Positions 28,775-40,868 are shown, counted from the first letter of the stretch. The stretch is 64,000 bases of DNA from Chelatococcus asaccharovorans (GCF_003201475.1 NZ_QJJK01000007.1:248001-312000), one strand, 5' to 3'. Notes: generated by a model not told the origin, from the letters alone. Made by a program: numbers and translations.

Positions 28775-30868
28775 GCGCAGCAGCCTGATCGCCTCGTCGC
28801 GCTCGAACAGGTAGAGCAGGAACCGCAGGGCTTCGCCCCGTGGCCCGGTCAGTTTCGGATCCTTCTCAAGGATGAGCCGCGCATCGTCGCGTGCGGCGGC
28901 GACAAGGTCGGCGTCCTGGTCGACCCGGGCGAGCTTGAAATCCGGCGCGCCCGACTGGCGCGTGCCCAGGATCTCGCCCTCGCCGCGCAGCTTCAAGTCT
29001 TCCTCCGCGATGCGAAAGCCGTCCTCCGTCTCGCGGATGACGCCGAGGCGCGCCTTCGCGACCTCGCCGAGCGGCGCCTTGTAGAGCAGGAGGCAGCTTG
29101 ACCGCTCGGCGCCGCGGCCGACGCGGCCCCTGAGCTGGTGGAGCTGGGCAAGGCCGAAGCGTTCGGCGTGCTCGATGACCATGATCGTCGCTTCCGGCAC
29201 GTCGACGCCGACCTCGATGACCGTCGTCGCGACGAGAATGCGCGTCTCGCCGCGCTGGAACGCCCCCATCGCGGCGTCCTTGTCGCGGCCGGCCATCTTG
29301 CCATGGAGGAGGCCGACCCGGTCGCCGAAGAACTGCTGGAGCATGGCGTGCCGTTCCTCGACCGCGGCGACGTCGAGCGTTTCGGATTCGGCGACGAGCG
29401 GGCAGACCCAATAGACGCGCGCGCCTTGCTTCAACGCCCGTCCGATTCCGTCGACGACCTCGTCGAGACGGTCCAGTGGCAGCGCGCGGGTGTCGATCGG
29501 CTTGCGGCCGGCGGGCTTCTCGCTGAGGATCGAGACGTCCATGTCGCCGAAATAGCTCAGGACGAGCGAGCGCGGGATTGGCGTGGCGGTCATGACCAGG
29601 AGGTCGACGGCGTCGCCCTTGCGCCCAAGTGCGAAGCGCTGGTGCACGCCGAAGCGGTGTTGCTCGTCGATGACGGCGAAGCCGAGATCCTGAAAGGTCA
29701 CGCCCTCCTGGAAAAGGGCGTGCGTGCCGACGACGAGGTTCATCTCGCCGCTGGCGAGCCTGGCGATCGTCTTCGCGCGCTCGGCGCCTTTGTCGCGCCC
29801 CGTCAGGAGCCCCACTTCGATGCCGGCGGCGGCGGCGAGTGGGGCCAGACGCGCGTGATGCTGCCGGGCGAGGATTTCGGTGGGCGCCATCAACGCGGCC
29901 TGCCGGCCCGCCTCCGCTGCGCTCGCCATGGCGAGGAGGGCGACGACCGTCTTGCCTGATCCGACATCGCCTTGAAGCAGGCGCACCATGCGGTGCGGGG
30001 AGGTGAGGTCGGCGCGGATGTCCGCGACCGCCTTCTCCTGCGAGGCCGTCAGCGCGAAGGGCAGATGCGAGCGGATGGCATCGGCGAGATGACCGTCGAT
30101 GGCGAGGCTGCGCCCCGTTCTTCGCCGCCCTTGCGCGCGCATCAGGGCGAGCGCGAGCTGGGTGGCGAGGAGTTCGTCATAGGCCAAGCGGCGGCGTGCC
30201 GGCGCCTCCGGGGCGAAGGGCGCCATGTCGAGCGGGTGGTGCAGGGTCCGCAAGGCAGCGTCGAAGGCCGGAAAGCCCTGCGCGCGGATCCAGGCTGCGT
30301 CCTGCCACTCCGGCAGGGAGGGAAGGCGCTCCAGGGCGCCGGCGGCGATGCGCGCGACGTAGCGGGCCGACAGGCCTTCGGTCAGACCATAGACGGGCTC
30401 CACAGGCGGCAGTGTGTCAGCCTCGTCCGCGGCGAGGATCCGGTCGGGATGCACCATCTGCCGGTGCCCGTCCCACAATTCGATCTTGCCCGATACGAGG
30501 CGTTTGGCGCCAAGCGGCAGCATCTTGTCGAGGCGTGCCTGCGTCATGTTGAAGAAGGCGAGCGTCACATCGCCGGTCTCATCCTCCACCACGACGCGGA
30601 ACGGCGCGCGGCTGCGCCCGGGCGGCGGCGGCCGATGCTCGGTCACCGTGACGTCGAGCGTCACCACCGCGCCCGGCTCGGCCTGGGCGATGGTCGGTCG
30701 GGCGCGCCGGTCGATGCCGCTATGGGGCAGGTGAAAGAGGAGGTCGATGACCCGCGCATCCCCCGACGGCGCATCGAGCAGCCGCGCGAAGAGCTGCGCC
30801 ATCCGGGGGCCGACGCCGCTCAGAGCCGACAGGGGGGCGAACAGGGGGTCGAGAGCATTGGGACGCAT
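28763..30868 (-). CDS. recG: ATP-dependent DNA helicase RecG
   Basis: Branch-migrating helicase that reverses stalled forks and resolves recombination intermediates; 701 residues, full length. The N-terminal wedge/OB domain covers about residues 60-150, helicase motif I is LLQGDVGSGKTVVAL near 297, and motif II is the DEQH box (VIDEQHRFGVHQR) near 398. Motif VI appears as QLRGRVGRGAERS. It faces sdhE on the other strand, an order common in Alphaproteobacteria. Confidence 0.97.
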   Translation of the reverse strand: MRPNALDPLFAPLSALSGVGPRMAQLFARLLDAPSGDARVIDLLFHLPHSGIDRRARPTIAQAEPGAVVTLDVTVTEHRPPPPGRSRAPFRVVVEDETGDVTLAFFNMTQARLDKMLPLGAKRLVSGKIELWDGHRQMVHPDRILAADEADTLPPVEPVYGLTEGLSARYVARIAAGALERLPSLPEWQDAAWIRAQGFPAFDAALRTLHHPLDMAPFAPEAPARRRLAYDELLATQLALALMRAQGRRRTGRSLAIDGHLADAIRSHLPFALTASQEKAVADIRADLTSPHRMVRLLQGDVGSGKTVVALLAMASAAEAGRQAALMAPTEILARQHHARLAPLAAAAGIEVGLLTGRDKGAERAKTIARLASGEMNLVVGTHALFQEGVTFQDLGFAVIDEQHRFGVHQRFALGRKGDAVDLLVMTATPIPRSLVLSYFGDMDVSILSEKPAGRKPIDTRALPLDRLDEVVDGIGRALKQGARVYWVCPLVAESETLDVAAVEERHAMLQQFFGDRVGLLHGKMAGRDKDAAMGAFQRGETRILVATTVIEVGVDVPEATIMVIEHAERFGLAQLHQLRGRVGRGAERSSCLLLYKAPLGEVAKARLGVIRETEDGFRIAEEDLKLRGEGEILGTRQSGAPDFKLARVDQDADLVAAARDDARLILEKDPKLTGPRGEALRFLLYLFERDEAIRLLRGAG

Positions 30869-30923
30869 GGGTTGTTTCCATGTCCGAAAGCTCCCCCGCT
30901 GTAAACCTCCCTGCGGCGGTTCT

Positions 30924-31337
30924 TTATCGCAGCGGGTGTGCCGGGCCGGCGTCTTCGGCAGCCCGGCGCTGCTCTACGGCCCATAGTTGGAGAAATTCGG
31001 TGCCGGGACTGAGACGTGCCACCTTGAAGAACTCATAGCAGTTCTTGCGGCAGTTCTTGCGCCCGCCGCCGCCGCTTCTCACGAGGAGATGGCGGGCTTC
31101 CCCGTCTATGCGAATTGAAACGTGAAGCCGAGCGTCGCCGCCACCATCTGGTGCTCCTTTTTTGTGAGGGCCCGCATTGACGGTCAATGTCCCATTTTTT
31201 AGGGCTTTGGCAATAAACAAATTCTTCTTCGCGGCTTGTAGAATAATTTTCTCTGTTAGGTTCTTGTTAAATCTATCATCTTTCTGCCAGTCCAATGACC
31301 ATTTTGCTCTTGGTATATGAGGCATGTATAAGCTCAT
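30924..31337 (-). CDS. hypothetical protein, orphan, AT-rich N-terminal half
   Basis: I do not recognise this 137-residue reading frame. The first half is Lys/Asn-rich (WQKDDRFNKNLTEKIILQAA) and encoded by DNA much richer in AT than the flanks (about 31180-31340), while the second half is GC-rich and includes CRKNCYEFFKVARL. No membrane helix or signal is evident. The base composition change suggests either recent acquisition or a chance frame over an AT-rich intergenic patch. It is adjacent to recG and divergent from sdhE. There is no clear ribosome-binding site. Confidence 0.3.
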   Translation of the reverse strand: MSLYMPHIPRAKWSLDWQKDDRFNKNLTEKIILQAAKKNLFIAKALKNGTLTVNAGPHKKGAPDGGGDARLHVSIRIDGEARHLLVRSGGGGRKNCRKNCYEFFKVARLSPGTEFLQLWAVEQRRAAEDAGPAHPLR

Positions 31338-31518
31338 CAGTTATTTGAAATTAAGATTTCAATATCGCATTGAGGCGGAATTTAGACTGTTATCAGATAC
31401 TTCGCGCACATCGCCTATAGTCTGCTGATGTGCGAAGGAAGCGCCGCTTCCGCACAGACTGACATCGACCGTGATTGCGCGTATAGGCTGGGCGAGGTTG
31501 CGTCGGAGGGAGTTGCTC

Positions 31519-31794
31519 ATGGACATGGAAAGTGATGCGCATACGGTGCGGCTACGGCGGCTGAAGTTTCGCGCCTGGCATCGCGGCATCCGCGAAATGG
31601 ACCTGATCTTCGGCCGCTTCGCCGATGCGCGGCTTGCCGAACTCGACGAGGCGGACCTGGCGGCCTTCGAGGTTTTGCTCGACGAACAGGACAAGGATGT
31701 CTTCTCCTGGTATTGCGGCGAAGTGCCTTTGCCGCCGGAGCACGACACGCCGTTCTTCGCCAAGCTGCGGGCCTTTCCCGTCCATCAGATGTGA
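31519..31794 (+). CDS. sdhE: FAD assembly factor SdhE
   Basis: Small cytosolic protein, 91 residues, that helps attach FAD covalently to the succinate dehydrogenase flavoprotein. The diagnostic RGxxE motif is present in HRGIREMDLIFGRFA (residues 19-33), followed by the helix AELDEADLAAFEVLLDE and DVFSWYCG. The start at 31519 has GGAGGG upstream; the frame extends to 31471 without support. It is normally followed by mfd in relatives, but here a methyltransferase and the hut cluster follow. Confidence 0.93.
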   Translation: MDMESDAHTVRLRRLKFRAWHRGIREMDLIFGRFADARLAELDEADLAAFEVLLDEQDKDVFSWYCGEVPLPPEHDTPFFAKLRAFPVHQM

Positions 31795-31886
31795 AAGACG
31801 CGACTCGTGAACACGGGAGCATGCTGGGTTCCGTATGAAATCCGCATGCCCTGGAAGGGCTTCTCACTCCTCAAGCTGGAACTCAA

Positions 31887-32603
31887 ATGTCTTCTCCTGA
31901 CACGGTCGCGGCCGCGGCCAAGTTCGATCCCGAACGCGCGGCGGAATATGAGCGGCAGAGCCGCATAGCCCTGGCCGGTTATGAGGCCTGTCACGAACTG
32001 GCCGCCTGCATGTTGGCCGCCAGTCTCGGCTCAGGGCGGGCCTGCCGCATTCTCGTGGTGGGTATCGGCGGTACCGCCCAGGAGGTGGTCGCGGCGGCAG
32101 AGCTTGAGCCGGACTGGCGGTTCGTGGGGGTCGATCCCTCGCCGCCGATGCTTGCCCTTGCCCAAGCGCGGCTGGAGGAGCGCGGGCTCGCCGCCCGGGT
32201 CGATCTCAACCTTGGCACCGTCGAGGAATTGGCCGGGCATGAGCTTTTCGATGCGGCCACGCTTGTCGGCGTCCTGCATCATCTGCCGGGCGATGACGCT
32301 AAGCGCGCCATCCTTCGGGCGATCGCGAGCCGCCTGGCGCCGGGCGCTCCGCTGATCCTTGCGGGCAATCACTATGCCTATGCGGACAAGCCGTTGCTGT
32401 TGAAGGCGTGGGGCGAGCGCTGGCGCATGTTTGGCGCCGACGCCGCGGAGGTGGAAGCCAAGCGCGGCAAAATTCTGCAAGGCGCCGATCCGCCGCCGTC
32501 GGAAGAGGCGGTTTTCGCGCTGCTCGATGCCGCCGGCTTCACCGATCCGCAGCGGTTCTTCGCAAGCCTGTTCTGGGGCGCGTGGATCGCGCGGAAGCGG
32601 TGA
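31887..32603 (+). CDS. class I SAM-dependent methyltransferase
   Basis: Cytosolic methyltransferase of unknown substrate, 238 residues. Motif I is ILVVGIGGTAQEV (about residues 53-65) and the acidic loop is VGVDPSPPML, followed by the post-I region and VGVLHHLPGDD. This resembles small-molecule type 11/12 methyltransferases that act as standalone enzymes. It is 92 bp after sdhE and convergent with hutD. Context does not identify the acceptor. Confidence 0.85.
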   Translation: MSSPDTVAAAAKFDPERAAEYERQSRIALAGYEACHELAACMLAASLGSGRACRILVVGIGGTAQEVVAAAELEPDWRFVGVDPSPPMLALAQARLEERGLAARVDLNLGTVEELAGHELFDAATLVGVLHHLPGDDAKRAILRAIASRLAPGAPLILAGNHYAYADKPLLLKAWGERWRMFGADAAEVEAKRGKILQGADPPPSEEAVFALLDAAGFTDPQRFFASLFWGAWIARKR

Positions 32604-32642
32604 TGATCGCGCAGCGCCGCGCGGTCACGGCGCCAGACGCGG

Positions 32643-33224
32643 TCAATGTCCCTGGGCTGTGGTGACGCGGATCTCGTAGAGCACGGCCTCGGCGCCGGGG
32701 CTGATCGTCACCGGCGGATCGGACGGTGCGAGCTTGAGCACATCGCCGTCCTGCATCAGCGTCGGCAGACAATTGATCGCGGCTGTCCCGCCCTTGACGA
32801 GCACGAAGGTCGTCGAGGTCTCGCGTGGGCTGATCCGCAGATTGACGCCGCGATGACGCGTGACGCTGGCCGTCGCGCGGCCGCGGCGCACCATCACATT
32901 GAGATCGAGCAGGGCCGTATCCACGGTCTCTGCCGCGCATGGGACATCGGCCGCGAAAGCGAAGGGCGTGCTCGCATCATCGAGCATGCGGGCGGGCGCA
33001 TCCCCCACGCGCAAGGTCATCGGCCCTCCCGACAGGACGGTCAGGATGCGATCGCAGCCGGGGAAGGCCGAGAACGGCCCCGGCGCCGCGACCTGGGCCA
33101 TGCTGACCCGCCAGTCGAAGGCGTCGAGAGCGGCACCGTCCGGGGCGGCAGCCACCTCGTAGGTGACACCGCCGCCGTTCTTCCACGGCATCTTCCGGTG
33201 ATCGCGATGTTTCAGAAGATGCAT
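32643..33224 (-). CDS. hutD: HutD family protein
   Basis: Cupin-like HutD protein, 193 residues, last gene of the minus-strand hut operon. The opening HRKMPWKNGGGVTYEVA and DWRVSMAQVAAPGPFSAFPG are the family signature. HutD is thought to act as a governor of hut expression by binding urocanate or formyl-urocanate in Pseudomonas; its exact role is not settled. It starts 9 bp after the hutU stop. No signal peptide. Confidence 0.93.
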   Translation of the reverse strand: MHLLKHRDHRKMPWKNGGGVTYEVAAAPDGAALDAFDWRVSMAQVAAPGPFSAFPGCDRILTVLSGGPMTLRVGDAPARMLDDASTPFAFAADVPCAAETVDTALLDLNVMVRRGRATASVTRHRGVNLRISPRETSTTFVLVKGGTAAINCLPTLMQDGDVLKLAPSDPPVTISPGAEAVLYEIRVTTAQGH

Positions 33225-33233
33225 GACATATCC

Positions 33234-34904
<1,671 letters not shown>

Positions 34905-34917
34905 GGCAGCGGTCCTC

Positions 34918-35742
34918 TTACGAACGCGCGAAGGCGAGCATGGATGTCAGCAGTTGGGTGAGGAAGGCGCGCATGGGCGCGGCATAGGCGGGGTCGTAGG
35001 GCGAAGGCCAGTTGGCCTCGTCCACGGCGGCAGGCTCGTGCATATAGCCGCGGCAGCCGAGCTCCATTTGGACGGCATGCACACCGCGGTCGGGGCGGCC
35101 GTGGTCACGCGTGATGAAGCCGCCCTTGAAGCGTCCGTTGACGACGCTGGTCCGGCCCGTGGCCGCGCAGGCCTCGGCGACGAGCGTCTCCAGCGCGGGA
35201 TCGCAGCTCTTGCCGCTGTTGGTGCCGATATTGAACTCAGGCAGCTCGCCCTCGAACAGCCGGGGAATGACCGAACGGATGGAGTGGCAGTCGTAGAGCA
35301 CGACCTTGGGGTGGGCCGCGCGCAGGCGCTTGAGCTCGGCGTCGAGAGCCGTGTGATAGGGCTGGAAATAGGCCGCGCGTCGCGCGTCGATATCCGCCGC
35401 GGTGGGCTCGGCGCCGGGCTTGTACAGGGGCTCGCCGTCGAAGCTCGTCGTCGGGCAGAGGTCTGTCGTTGCCTGCCCGGGATAGAGCGAGGCGCCGCTC
35501 GGGGCGCGGTTGACGTCGATCACCGTGCGCGAAATGGCCGTATGGACGATCGTCGCGTCGAGATCGGCGGCGAAGTCATAGAGCTTGTCGATCCACCAGT
35601 CGGCATCCTTGCGGGCGAGCCACGGCGAGACAAGGCCATGCGCGATATCGGCCGGGATTTCCGTGCCGGTGTGGGGCAGGCTGACGAGGAGCGGCGCGTC
35701 GCCGCGCCGTATCGTCAGCCAGGGGTGGGATGTCTCCGCCAT
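34918..35742 (-). CDS. hutG: N-formylglutamate deformylase
   Basis: Releases formate from N-formylglutamate to give glutamate, the last step of the five-step histidine pathway; 274 residues, cytosolic. It belongs to the N-formylglutamate amidohydrolase family ([13 protein letters not shown] at residues 20-32, [21 protein letters not shown]). Its presence together with HutF, and no arginase-like formiminoglutamase, defines the route. It begins 2 bp after the hutH stop. Confidence 0.95.
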   Translation of the reverse strand: MAETSHPWLTIRRGDAPLLVSLPHTGTEIPADIAHGLVSPWLARKDADWWIDKLYDFAADLDATIVHTAISRTVIDVNRAPSGASLYPGQATTDLCPTTSFDGEPLYKPGAEPTAADIDARRAAYFQPYHTALDAELKRLRAAHPKVVLYDCHSIRSVIPRLFEGELPEFNIGTNSGKSCDPALETLVAEACAATGRTSVVNGRFKGGFITRDHGRPDRGVHAVQMELGCRGYMHEPAAVDEANWPSPYDPAYAAPMRAFLTQLLTSMLAFARS

Positions 35743-35744
35743 GC

Positions 35745-37277
35745 TTACCCCTCCAGGCCCGGCAGGGCGTGATCGGCTGCCTTGATGATTTCGCCGGCGC
35801 GGATGAGCGCATTGGCGGCCGCCATGTCCGGATGGAAATAGCGGTCATCCTCCAGCGTCGGCACCTCGCGGCGCAGCCGGTCGCGCACGGCTTCAAGCGG
35901 CGCGCTCGAGGCGAGCGGCTTGTGGAAGTCGCAACCCTGCGCGGCGGCGAGCAGCTCGATGCCGATGACGCCGGTCAGGTTCTCGGCCATGCGGATGAGG
36001 CGACGGGCGCCGTGGGCCGCCATGGAGACATGGTCTTCCTGGTTGGCAGAGGTCGGGATGGAATCGACGCTCGCCGGGAAGGCGCTCTGCTTGTTCTCGG
36101 AGACGAGGGCGGCGGCGGTGACCTGCGGGATCATGAAGCCGGAGTTGAGGCCGGGCTTCGGCGTGAGGAAGGCCGGCAGGCGCGACAGCGCGGGGTCGGT
36201 CAGGAGCGTGATGCGGCGCTCGGAGAGCGAGCCGATCTCGCAGATCGCCATGGCGATCATATCCGCGGCGAAGGCCACGGGTTCGGCATGGAAGTTGCCG
36301 CCGGAAATGACCTCGCCGTCATCCGCGAAGACAAGCGGATTGTCGGAAACGCCGTTTGCCTCGATGGTCAGAGTGGCGGCCGCCTGCCGCAGGAGGTCGA
36401 GGCAGGCGCCCATGACCTGCGGCTGGCAGCGCAGGCAATAGGGGTCCTGGACGCGGTCGTCGCCGGTCAGATGCGACTGGCGGATCGCGCTGCCGGCCAT
36501 GAGGGTGAGCAGCACGGCGCCCACCTCGCGCTGGCCGGCGTGGCCGCGCAGGTCATGGATACGCCTGTCGAAGGGGGCGTCCGAGCCGCGCGCGGCGTCG
36601 GTGGAGAGGGCACCGGTGACGAGCGCCGTCTGGAACAGGCGCTCCGTTTCAAACAAGCCGGCAAGCGCGTTGGCGGTAGAGAACTGCGTGCCGTTGAGGA
36701 GCGCGAGCCCTTCCTTGGCGCCGAGCGTCAGCGGTTTCAGGCCCGCCTGCGCGAGCGCCTTGGCGGCAGGTATGCGCACGCCATCGACGAAGGCCTCGCC
36801 CACGCCGATCATCACGGTCGTCATATGGGCGAGCGGGGCGAGGTCGCCCGAGGCGCCGACCGAGCCCTGCGCCGGCACGACCGGCGTGATGCCCTTGTCG
36901 AGAAAGGCGAGCAGCATGTCGATGGTTTCAAGCTTCACGCCCGAGGCGCCGCGGGCGAGGCTTGCGAGCTTGAGCGCCATCATCAGCCGCGCGACCGGAA
37001 CCGGCATCGGCTCGCCAACGCCGGCGGCATGGGAGAGCACGATGTTACGCTGCAGGGTCTCCAGCTCGTGGAGGCCGATCTGGATCGAGGCGAGCTTGCC
37101 GAAGCCGGTATTGATGCCGTAGATCGGCTCGCCCTTGGCGACGATGCTGGCCACCGCCTCCGCCGAGCGTGCTATGGCGGGACGCACGCTCGCGTCGAGG
37201 GCGACGCCGGCGCCGCGATAGATGGCGCGCCAGGCGTCAAGCGGGATGCGGCCAGGCTCAAGTGTGATCGAAGTCAT
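35745..37277 (-). CDS. hutH: histidine ammonia-lyase
   Basis: Removes ammonia from histidine to make urocanate; 510 residues, cytosolic tetramer by family. The Ala-Ser-Gly that cyclises to the MIO electrophile is at residues 142-144 ([14 protein letters not shown]). [10 protein letters not shown] near residue 53 is the conserved substrate loop. The start at 37277 overlaps the hutI stop by 4 bp (ATGA); the long upstream frame is a shadow of hutI. First enzyme of the pathway although fourth gene from the operon's 3' end. Confidence 0.98.
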   Translation of the reverse strand: MTSITLEPGRIPLDAWRAIYRGAGVALDASVRPAIARSAEAVASIVAKGEPIYGINTGFGKLASIQIGLHELETLQRNIVLSHAAGVGEPMPVPVARLMMALKLASLARGASGVKLETIDMLLAFLDKGITPVVPAQGSVGASGDLAPLAHMTTVMIGVGEAFVDGVRIPAAKALAQAGLKPLTLGAKEGLALLNGTQFSTANALAGLFETERLFQTALVTGALSTDAARGSDAPFDRRIHDLRGHAGQREVGAVLLTLMAGSAIRQSHLTGDDRVQDPYCLRCQPQVMGACLDLLRQAAATLTIEANGVSDNPLVFADDGEVISGGNFHAEPVAFAADMIAMAICEIGSLSERRITLLTDPALSRLPAFLTPKPGLNSGFMIPQVTAAALVSENKQSAFPASVDSIPTSANQEDHVSMAAHGARRLIRMAENLTGVIGIELLAAAQGCDFHKPLASSAPLEAVRDRLRREVPTLEDDRYFHPDMAAANALIRAGEIIKAADHALPGLEG

Positions 37278-38533
37278 TGTCCTCTCCATACGCGCGCATG
37301 GAGTGGGCTGAACCCCATGCGATAAACGAGTTCTGCGGGACGCTCGATGTCCCAGATGGCGAGGTCGCACTGCTTGCCGACCTCGAGGGTGCCAATGTGG
37401 TCCTGTCGCCCGAGAGCCCGGGCTGCTTCGCGCGTCACGCCGAGGAGGCATTCGTCGACCGTCATGCGCATCAGCGTTGCGGCCATGTTCATGGCGAGCA
37501 GCAGCGAGGTCAGCGGCGAGGTGCCGGGATTGCAGTCTGTCGCGACGGCCATCGGCGTGCCGTGCCGGCGAAAGGCCTCGATCGGCGGCTTGTGCGTCTC
37601 GCGCAGGAAGTAGAAGGCACCCGGCAGGATGACGGCGACCGTGCCGGCGGCGGCCATGGCGGCTGCGCCCTGATCGCTCGTATATTCGAGATGATCGGCG
37701 GACAAGGCGCCGAGGCGCGCGGCCAGCGCCGCACCGCCGAGATCCGAGAGCTGGTCGGCATGGATTTTGACGGGGAGGCCGAGCGCCTGCGCGGCCTTGA
37801 AGAAGCGCTCGCACTGGGCGGGTGAGAAGGCGATGCCCTCGCAGAAGGCGTCGACCGCATCCGCAAGCTTTTCCTTGGCGACGCGCGGCAGGATGTCGGC
37901 GATCAGCACGTCGATGAAGCGGTCCTTGTCGTCGAACTCGCGCGGCAGGGCGTGGGCGCCGAGGAAGGTCGTCACGATGTCGGCGTGCCGCAGCCCGCCG
38001 AGGCGCCGCGCCGCACGCAGTTGCTTCAGCTCCGCATCGGCCGAGAGGCCGTAGCCGGATTTGACCTCGACCGTCGTGACCCCGTCGGCCATCAGCCGGT
38101 CGAGCCGCGCCAGGCTCGCCGCGACGAGCTCATCCTCGCTGGCGTTCCGCGTCGCTGTCACGGTGGAATTGATGCCGCCGCCCGCCCGCGCGATCTCCTC
38201 ATAGCTTGCACCGGCGAGGCGCAGCTCGAACTCGTGGCTGCGGTCCCCGCCGAAGACGAGATGGGTATGGCAGTCGATCAAGCCAGGCGTGATCCAGCGG
38301 CCTTCGCAGTCGATGCGCTCCGCGTCGGGGAGCACGGGCAGATCGGCCGCATCGCCGACATGAATGATCCGCCCACCCACGGTGGCGATGGCGCCGCCCT
38401 CGATGGTTCCAAGACCTTCGCGCCCACCAAGACCCGCCCGGGATGGGGCCATCGTCGCGATGCGCGCGTTCAGCCAGATGCGCGGATGCGTCGGGTCCGC
38501 TTGCGATGGGTTCGGTGCCGTTTCGCCTACCAT
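37274..38533 (-). CDS. hutI: imidazolonepropionase
   Basis: Metal-dependent amidohydrolase that opens imidazolonepropionate to formiminoglutamate; 419 residues, cytosolic. Metal ligands are visible in [10 protein letters not shown], and the family features [16 protein letters not shown] and TDCNPGTSP are intact. ATG 38533 has GGTGGAGATAACG before it and gives the family's usual length; the frame extends further upstream into the operator region without support. First gene of the hutI-H-G-U-D operon. Confidence 0.97.
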   Translation of the reverse strand: MVGETAPNPSQADPTHPRIWLNARIATMAPSRAGLGGREGLGTIEGGAIATVGGRIIHVGDAADLPVLPDAERIDCEGRWITPGLIDCHTHLVFGGDRSHEFELRLAGASYEEIARAGGGINSTVTATRNASEDELVAASLARLDRLMADGVTTVEVKSGYGLSADAELKQLRAARRLGGLRHADIVTTFLGAHALPREFDDKDRFIDVLIADILPRVAKEKLADAVDAFCEGIAFSPAQCERFFKAAQALGLPVKIHADQLSDLGGAALAARLGALSADHLEYTSDQGAAAMAAAGTVAVILPGAFYFLRETHKPPIEAFRRHGTPMAVATDCNPGTSPLTSLLLAMNMAATLMRMTVDECLLGVTREAARALGRQDHIGTLEVGKQCDLAIWDIERPAELVYRMGFSPLHARVWRGQ

Positions 38534-38579
38534 CGTTATCTCCACCCTCTGTTTGGCCTGGTGGCTGATTTTAAAATGC

Positions 38580-38604
38580 CTATACATATTTCTTGTATAG
38601 ACAT
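38580..38604. promoter_or_regulatory. inverted repeat in the hutI/hutF divergent gap, likely HutC operator
   Basis: CTATACA (38580-38586) and TGTATAG (38594-38600) form a perfect 7-bp inverted repeat with a 7-nt spacer, extended on the right as CTTGTATAGACAT. TGTATA-type half-sites are what HutC repressors of the GntR family recognise. The site sits between the two divergent hut units in an AT-rich patch, so one repressor could control both. It is relieved by urocanate in studied systems. Confidence 0.7.
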
Positions 38605-38640
38605 ATAAGGGGCTGTCAAGCGCAGTTGATGGAGGGCGGC

Positions 38641-40011
38641 ATGCACCTGTGGTTTCAATCGGCACTGACGGAAAAGGGCTGGCAGGACGGTGTGCGCCTC
38701 ACCATCGAGGGCGGGCAGATTATCGCGCTGGACGCGGGCGTCGCCGCCGCGCCCGGCGATGCGCGTCATGGCATCGGCCTGCCCGGCCAGCCGAATCTGC
38801 ACAGCCATGCCTTCCAGCGCGGCATGGCCGGCCTTGCCGAAGTGCGCGGCGAAAGCCGGGACAGCTTCTGGAGCTGGCGTCAGGTCATGTACCGCTTTCT
38901 TGACCGGCTGACCCCGGACGATGTGGAGGCGATCGCGGCGCTCGCCTATGCCGAAATGCTGGAGGCTGGCTTCACCCGCGTCGGTGAATTCCACTATCTG
39001 CATCATGATCGCGATGGCGCGGCCTATGCCGATATCGGCGAGCTCAGCGCGCGGATTGCCGCCGCCGCGGAGGCTACCGGCATCGCGCTGACCTTGCTGC
39101 CGGTCTTCTATGCCCATGCCGGTTTCGGCGGCCTGCCTCCCACCGAGGGCCAGCGTCGCTTCGTCAATTCACTTGATCAATTCGCTGTCTTATTGGAGCG
39201 CGCGCGAACCAGCATCGCGAACCTTCCGGCTGCCAATATCGGCGTGGCTCCCCACAGCCTGCGGGCCGTGACGGCGGACGAACTGATGGAGGTCGTGCAA
39301 CTCGCGCCGGAAGGGCCTCTGCATATTCACGTCGCCGAACAGGTGAAGGAGGTTGAGGACAGCGTCGCCTTCAGCGGCAAGCGGCCGGTGGAATGGCTGA
39401 TGCAGGCGATGGCCGAGAAGGGCACGCCGGTCGATCGCCGCTGGTGCCTGATCCACGCTACCCATATGACCGATGCTGAGACCATGGCGCTCGCAGCGAG
39501 CGGCGCGACGGCCGGCCTCTGCCCGCTGACCGAAGCCAATCTCGGCGACGGGATCTTCCCGGCCGATCGCTTTGCGGGGGCCGGCGGCTATTATGGCGTC
39601 GGCACTGATTCCAACATCCTGATCGACGTGCCCGGAGAGCTCGCGATGCTCGAATACAGCCAGCGTTTGGCGCTGCGCAGCCGCAATGTGATGGCGGCCG
39701 GAGCCAATCGGTCCACCGGGCGCAGCCTGTTCGATGCCGCGCGCCGCGGCGGTGCGCGGGCGCTCGGCGTCGCGGTGGGGGAACTGGCGGTCGGTCAATC
39801 CGCCGACATCGTCGCCCTCGATGCCTCGGCTTTCGCCGACGGGCAGCGTACCGACGGTTATGTCGACGGCTGGATCTTCGCGTCGCGGCGTCCGATCGTC
39901 GACAGCGTCTGGCGGCATGGGCGGCAGGTCGTGCAGGCGGGGCGACACCTGTCGCGCGACGCGATTGAAGCGCGCTACAAGGCAACGCTCGCCAAGGTCC
40001 TGGCCGAATGA
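38641..40011 (+). CDS. hutF: formimidoylglutamate deiminase
   Basis: Converts formiminoglutamate to N-formylglutamate and ammonia; 456 residues, amidohydrolase superfamily, cytosolic. The metal site begins at [14 protein letters not shown] and later motifs [17 protein letters not shown] and [10 protein letters not shown] are intact. The start at 38641 has GGAGGG upstream; an ATG at 38629 lacks one. It overlaps hutC by 4 bp. It couples with hutG on the other strand. Confidence 0.97.
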   Translation: MHLWFQSALTEKGWQDGVRLTIEGGQIIALDAGVAAAPGDARHGIGLPGQPNLHSHAFQRGMAGLAEVRGESRDSFWSWRQVMYRFLDRLTPDDVEAIAALAYAEMLEAGFTRVGEFHYLHHDRDGAAYADIGELSARIAAAAEATGIALTLLPVFYAHAGFGGLPPTEGQRRFVNSLDQFAVLLERARTSIANLPAANIGVAPHSLRAVTADELMEVVQLAPEGPLHIHVAEQVKEVEDSVAFSGKRPVEWLMQAMAEKGTPVDRRWCLIHATHMTDAETMALAASGATAGLCPLTEANLGDGIFPADRFAGAGGYYGVGTDSNILIDVPGELAMLEYSQRLALRSRNVMAAGANRSTGRSLFDAARRGGARALGVAVGELAVGQSADIVALDASAFADGQRTDGYVDGWIFASRRPIVDSVWRHGRQVVQAGRHLSRDAIEARYKATLAKVLAE

Positions 40012-40751
40012 ACGATGCCATCGCGCCGCCGAGGCGGGCGCAGACCGATTCCATCCATCAGCGGATCAGGGCTGACATCGAAGGCAATATCGTTTCCGGC
40101 GCCTGGCCGCCGGGCTACCGCATTCCCTTCGAGCATGAGCTGATGCAGGAATACGGCTGCTCGCGCATGACCGTGAACAAGGTGATGTCGCGGCTTGCCG
40201 AAATTGGATTGATCGAGCGCCGCCGCCGTGCCGGGTCCTTTGTGGCACGCCCGCAGGTTCAGTCCGCTGTCCTCGAGATCCCTGACATCAAGGCGGAAAT
40301 CGTCAGCCGGGGGCAGGCCTATCGCTACGAGCTGATATCAAGCCAGCGCCGCCGCGCGACACCCGAGGACCGCCAACTGCTGGTGGTCGAGGCCGGCGCG
40401 GATGTCCTTCTCCTCACCTGTCGCCATTTCGCGGCCGGCGAGCCCTTCGCCTTCGAGGTGCGACGTCTCAATCTGGCAGCCGTGCCCATGGCGGCGGACG
40501 TCGATTTCGCGAGCGAACCTCCCGGGACATGGCTGCTCGGCCACGTCCCCTGGACGCAGGCCGAACATCGGATCCGCTCACTCAATGCGGGCGAGGCCTA
40601 TGCAGCAGCCCTCGATATCCCGCCCGAGACGGCCTGCCTTGTGGTCGAGCGCCGGACCTGGCGCGGCGGGGAATCGATCACCCACGCCCGGCAAGTCTTC
40701 CCCGGCAACCTCTATTACCTGTCGGCCACCTTTACGCCGACCCAGGAATAG
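40008..40751 (+). CDS. hutC: histidine utilization repressor HutC (GntR family)
   Basis: GntR-family regulator of the HutC subfamily, 247 residues. The N-terminal winged helix-turn-helix covers about residues 15-80 (IPFEHELMQEYGCSRMTVNKV) and the UTRA ligand-binding domain about 95-240. It represses hut genes until urocanate binds, by analogy with studied HutC proteins. It is translationally coupled to hutF and lies next to its probable operator 1.4 kb upstream. Confidence 0.96.
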   Translation: MNDAIAPPRRAQTDSIHQRIRADIEGNIVSGAWPPGYRIPFEHELMQEYGCSRMTVNKVMSRLAEIGLIERRRRAGSFVARPQVQSAVLEIPDIKAEIVSRGQAYRYELISSQRRRATPEDRQLLVVEAGADVLLLTCRHFAAGEPFAFEVRRLNLAAVPMAADVDFASEPPGTWLLGHVPWTQAEHRIRSLNAGEAYAAALDIPPETACLVVERRTWRGGESITHARQVFPGNLYYLSATFTPTQE

Positions 40752-40763
40752 GGGGGCACTTTT

Positions 40764-40796
40764 CCGGGATGGCCGGGCTTGTCCCGGCCATCCCGG
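40764..40796. repeat. 14-bp inverted repeat (interspersed-repeat type)
   Basis: CCGGGATGGCCGGG and its exact complement flank a 5-nt loop just after hutC. Palindromes with the core ATGGCCGGG...CCCGGCCAT are scattered in many rhizobial genomes, so this may be a REP-like element that also ends hutFC transcription. No T-run follows. Confidence 0.6.
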
Positions 40797-40868
40797 TGAG
40801 GTGAGGCGCCCTGGGCGCCGCTTTTAACCTCTCTTTCGCCAGGTGGGGGACCCGGTGCAGGTTATGAA

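Noticed and set aside
35730-37325. 531-residue open frame on the plus strand
   Set aside because: It is antisense to hutH, in which the ASG triad and substrate loop are intact.
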